NCBI GenBank assembly: GCA_003453835.1
Contig: DMMN01000298.1
Location: forward strand, 1-7,446
Source: Bacteroidota bacterium
Lineage (GTDB): Bacteria; Bacteroidota; Ignavibacteria; UBA10030
DNA: 7,446 bases
Reading direction: 5' to 3'
Shown here: positions 6,717-7,446 of the stretch, piece by piece
Position numbering within the stretch: the stretch's first letter is position 1
Layout: each line of letters begins with the position of its first letter
The notes under the pieces: model-generated
Told to the model about the DNA's origin: nothing
Databases searched by the model: none
Seen by the model: only the letters and a program-made list of their open reading frames with translations
Position numbers and translations under genes: made by a program

Positions 6717-6810
6717 GCCCACTAAACACGCGAATTCGCGAACGCAATATACAGTCTCAAAGCTTCTTCACGCTGAAACAAACCAATTCGTGTCTTCCGT
6801 GCCTGCCCCG
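6717..6810 (-). repeat. 95-bp-type intergenic repeat, copy B (94 bp, inverted to copy A)
   Basis: The reverse complement of this stretch aligns end to end with 3-97. The 15-base head (TCCGTGCCTGCCCCG on the plus strand, 6796-6810) is perfectly conserved, and so is most of the tail from GCCCACT (6717-6723) through the GCGAACGC block. Its tail contains the perfect palindrome CGCGAATTCGCG at 6729-6740. A further 13-base match to the tail only, GTGTTTCGTGGGC, occurs on the plus strand at 6828-6840 just beyond the head and may be a fragment of another copy. Confidence 0.75.
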
Positions 6811-6889
6811 GCAATCTTCCAGTCGGGGTGTTTCGTGGGCTGAATAACTTTCTTTCCTTAGAAGATCCTCGGCTGGTGGTTCGCTTTCT

Positions 6890-6908
6890 TTGAACTCGTT
6901 CTGTTCAA
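6890..6908. promoter_or_regulatory. Short inverted repeat upstream of the lipoprotein gene
   Basis: TTGAAC (6890-6895) and GTTCAA (6903-6908) are perfect 6-bp inverted copies with a 7-bp spacer, ending 18 bp before the ATG at 6927. An extra GTTC lies in the spacer. GAAC/GTTC half-sites recall LexA boxes of some phyla, but the spacing does not fit the known 4-bp gap, so the role is unknown. Confidence 0.25.
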
Positions 6909-6926
6909 CCATGCGCGGAATGCTTT

Positions 6927-7446
6927 ATGAAGTCGTTGACACACTTGTCACTCGTTACTCTTCCAGCCGTCCTTCTGCTCTCGGGATGTGCGGCCCTCCG
7001 CACCATCGGACTCTACAAGCCGTCTGCCGAGGAACGGCTGACAGAATTCAGGCTTGCCGTCGTAGCTAAACGTCCGCCGTTCGACATTCCCCCCCAGTCA
7101 AAAATCGATACGGTCAAAATCGATTCCGTCAGCAAGGTTGTCGAACTTCATTTCAACGCCCCCTTCTCATATGTTCCGTATCGACCGGAAAATGTCCGTC
7201 GAATCTATGAAGAAGTCGGCTCGTACTTCGAGGGATATTTTGAGGGATTCACGTTCTCCGTCCGAACGCTTCGACGGCCCATCGAGGAGCTTATCCCCAA
7301 CTATTTCCGCGGCGATACGTCGGCATTTGACCGGTCGAGAATGCCCGCACAGCGCAACCAACGTCCTGTTCCCGTCATACAAAATGTGAGCAAGCCGTTC
7401 ACACCGCACAGCGGACTCTTGAACCGAAACATCGGTCTATGGCCAA
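6927..7446 (+). CDS. Lipoprotein, N-terminal part of a probable xanthan lyase / amidase-like protein (partial)
   Basis: An open frame of 173 codons runs off the window end. It starts with a lipoprotein signal peptide: MKSL, a hydrophobic stretch, then the lipobox LSGC with C21 as the lipidated cysteine. The mature part has a conserved-looking segment HFNAPFSYVPYRPENV followed by an RIYEEVGSYF helix. The last visible stretch is HSGLLNRNIGLWP. The pattern G-L-n-n-R-n-I-n-L-W-P recalls the opening of the catalytic region in Bacteroidetes proteins annotated as xanthan lyase, golvesin-domain protein or N-acetylmuramoyl-L-alanine amidase, where it continues as SHGWYY; that part lies outside the window. 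The lipoprotein call is firm and the family call is from memory. GGAA sits 6 nt before the ATG, a weak ribosome site. It is divergent from the protease and probably acts in the envelope on peptidoglycan or polysaccharide. Confidence 0.78.
   Translation, partial: MKSLTHLSLVTLPAVLLLSGCAALRTIGLYKPSAEERLTEFRLAVVAKRPPFDIPPQSKIDTVKIDSVSKVVELHFNAPFSYVPYRPENVRRIYEEVGSYFEGYFEGFTFSVRTLRRPIEELIPNYFRGDTSAFDRSRMPAQRNQRPVPVIQNVSKPFTPHSGLLNRNIGLWP

Larger units (their letters stand above)
6443..6926. other. 484-bp divergent intergenic region
   Basis: This region separates the protease start (minus strand) from the lipoprotein start (plus strand) and should hold both promoters. It contains repeat copy B (6717-6810), a run of seven C at 6522-6528, and a short inverted repeat at 6890-6908. 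On the minus strand, TACACT lies about 40 bp before the protease ATG and could be a -10 element, but no good -35 pairs with it. On the plus strand TTGACA occurs at 6509-6514 without a matching -10. I see no RNA gene, and the small ORF at 6439-6648 looks random. Confidence 0.6.

Noticed and set aside
3..6810. Complete transposon bounded by the two 95-bp inverted copies
   Set aside because: No transposase, integrase or resolvase is encoded between them, the copies are only about 69% identical, and flanking duplications cannot be seen on the left because the window ends there.
6890..6908. LexA (SOS) box upstream of the lipoprotein
   Set aside because: The GAAC/GTTC half-sites have spacers of 2 or 7 bases, not the 4 of the known Gram-positive-type box, and the downstream gene is not a DNA-repair gene.

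Overview
The window suggests a bacterium of the FCB group (Bacteroidota, Ignavibacteriota, Kapabacteria or a related candidate phylum). The main reason is a 984-residue secreted subtilase whose last ~85 residues form a type IX secretion sorting domain with a YPNPFNP motif, a pattern common in Ignavibacteria-like lineages. Base composition is moderately GC-rich by eye. Shine-Dalgarno sites are good for some genes and weak or absent for others.

Layout. Five genes run leftward on the minus strand. In transcription order they are: a secreted subtilisin-like protease (6442-3488); an ECF-like sigma factor of the SigZ family with a cysteine-rich tail (3392-2826); an EamA-type ten-helix transporter (2789-1875); arsenite methyltransferase ArsM (1728-925); and a second, smaller SAM-dependent methyltransferase with its own cysteine-rich tail (818-195). 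The gaps are 95, 36, 146 and 106 bp. A 484-bp intergenic region (6443-6926) separates the protease from a divergent gene on the plus strand. That gene encodes a lipoprotein, cut off by the window end, which resembles the N-terminus of a Bacteroidetes-type xanthan lyase / N-acetylmuramoyl-L-alanine amidase.

How the genes may work together. The sigma factor, transporter, arsM and second methyltransferase look like a small metalloid-response cluster. It lacks the usual ars genes: no ArsR repressor, arsenate reductase or ArsB/Acr3 pump is visible. The sigma factor has no adjacent anti-sigma factor, but it ends in a CC...CCCC tail, so it may sense a thiol-reactive metal or metalloid directly. This is inference. 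The protease and the lipoprotein are probably separate cell-envelope genes.

A diverged 95-bp element occurs twice, in inverted orientation with matching ends outward, at 3-97 and 6717-6810. It brackets the whole minus-strand gene block. It is either a dispersed intergenic repeat family or the remnant ends of a mobile unit. No tRNA, rRNA, CRISPR array, transposase or convincing intrinsic terminator was found.
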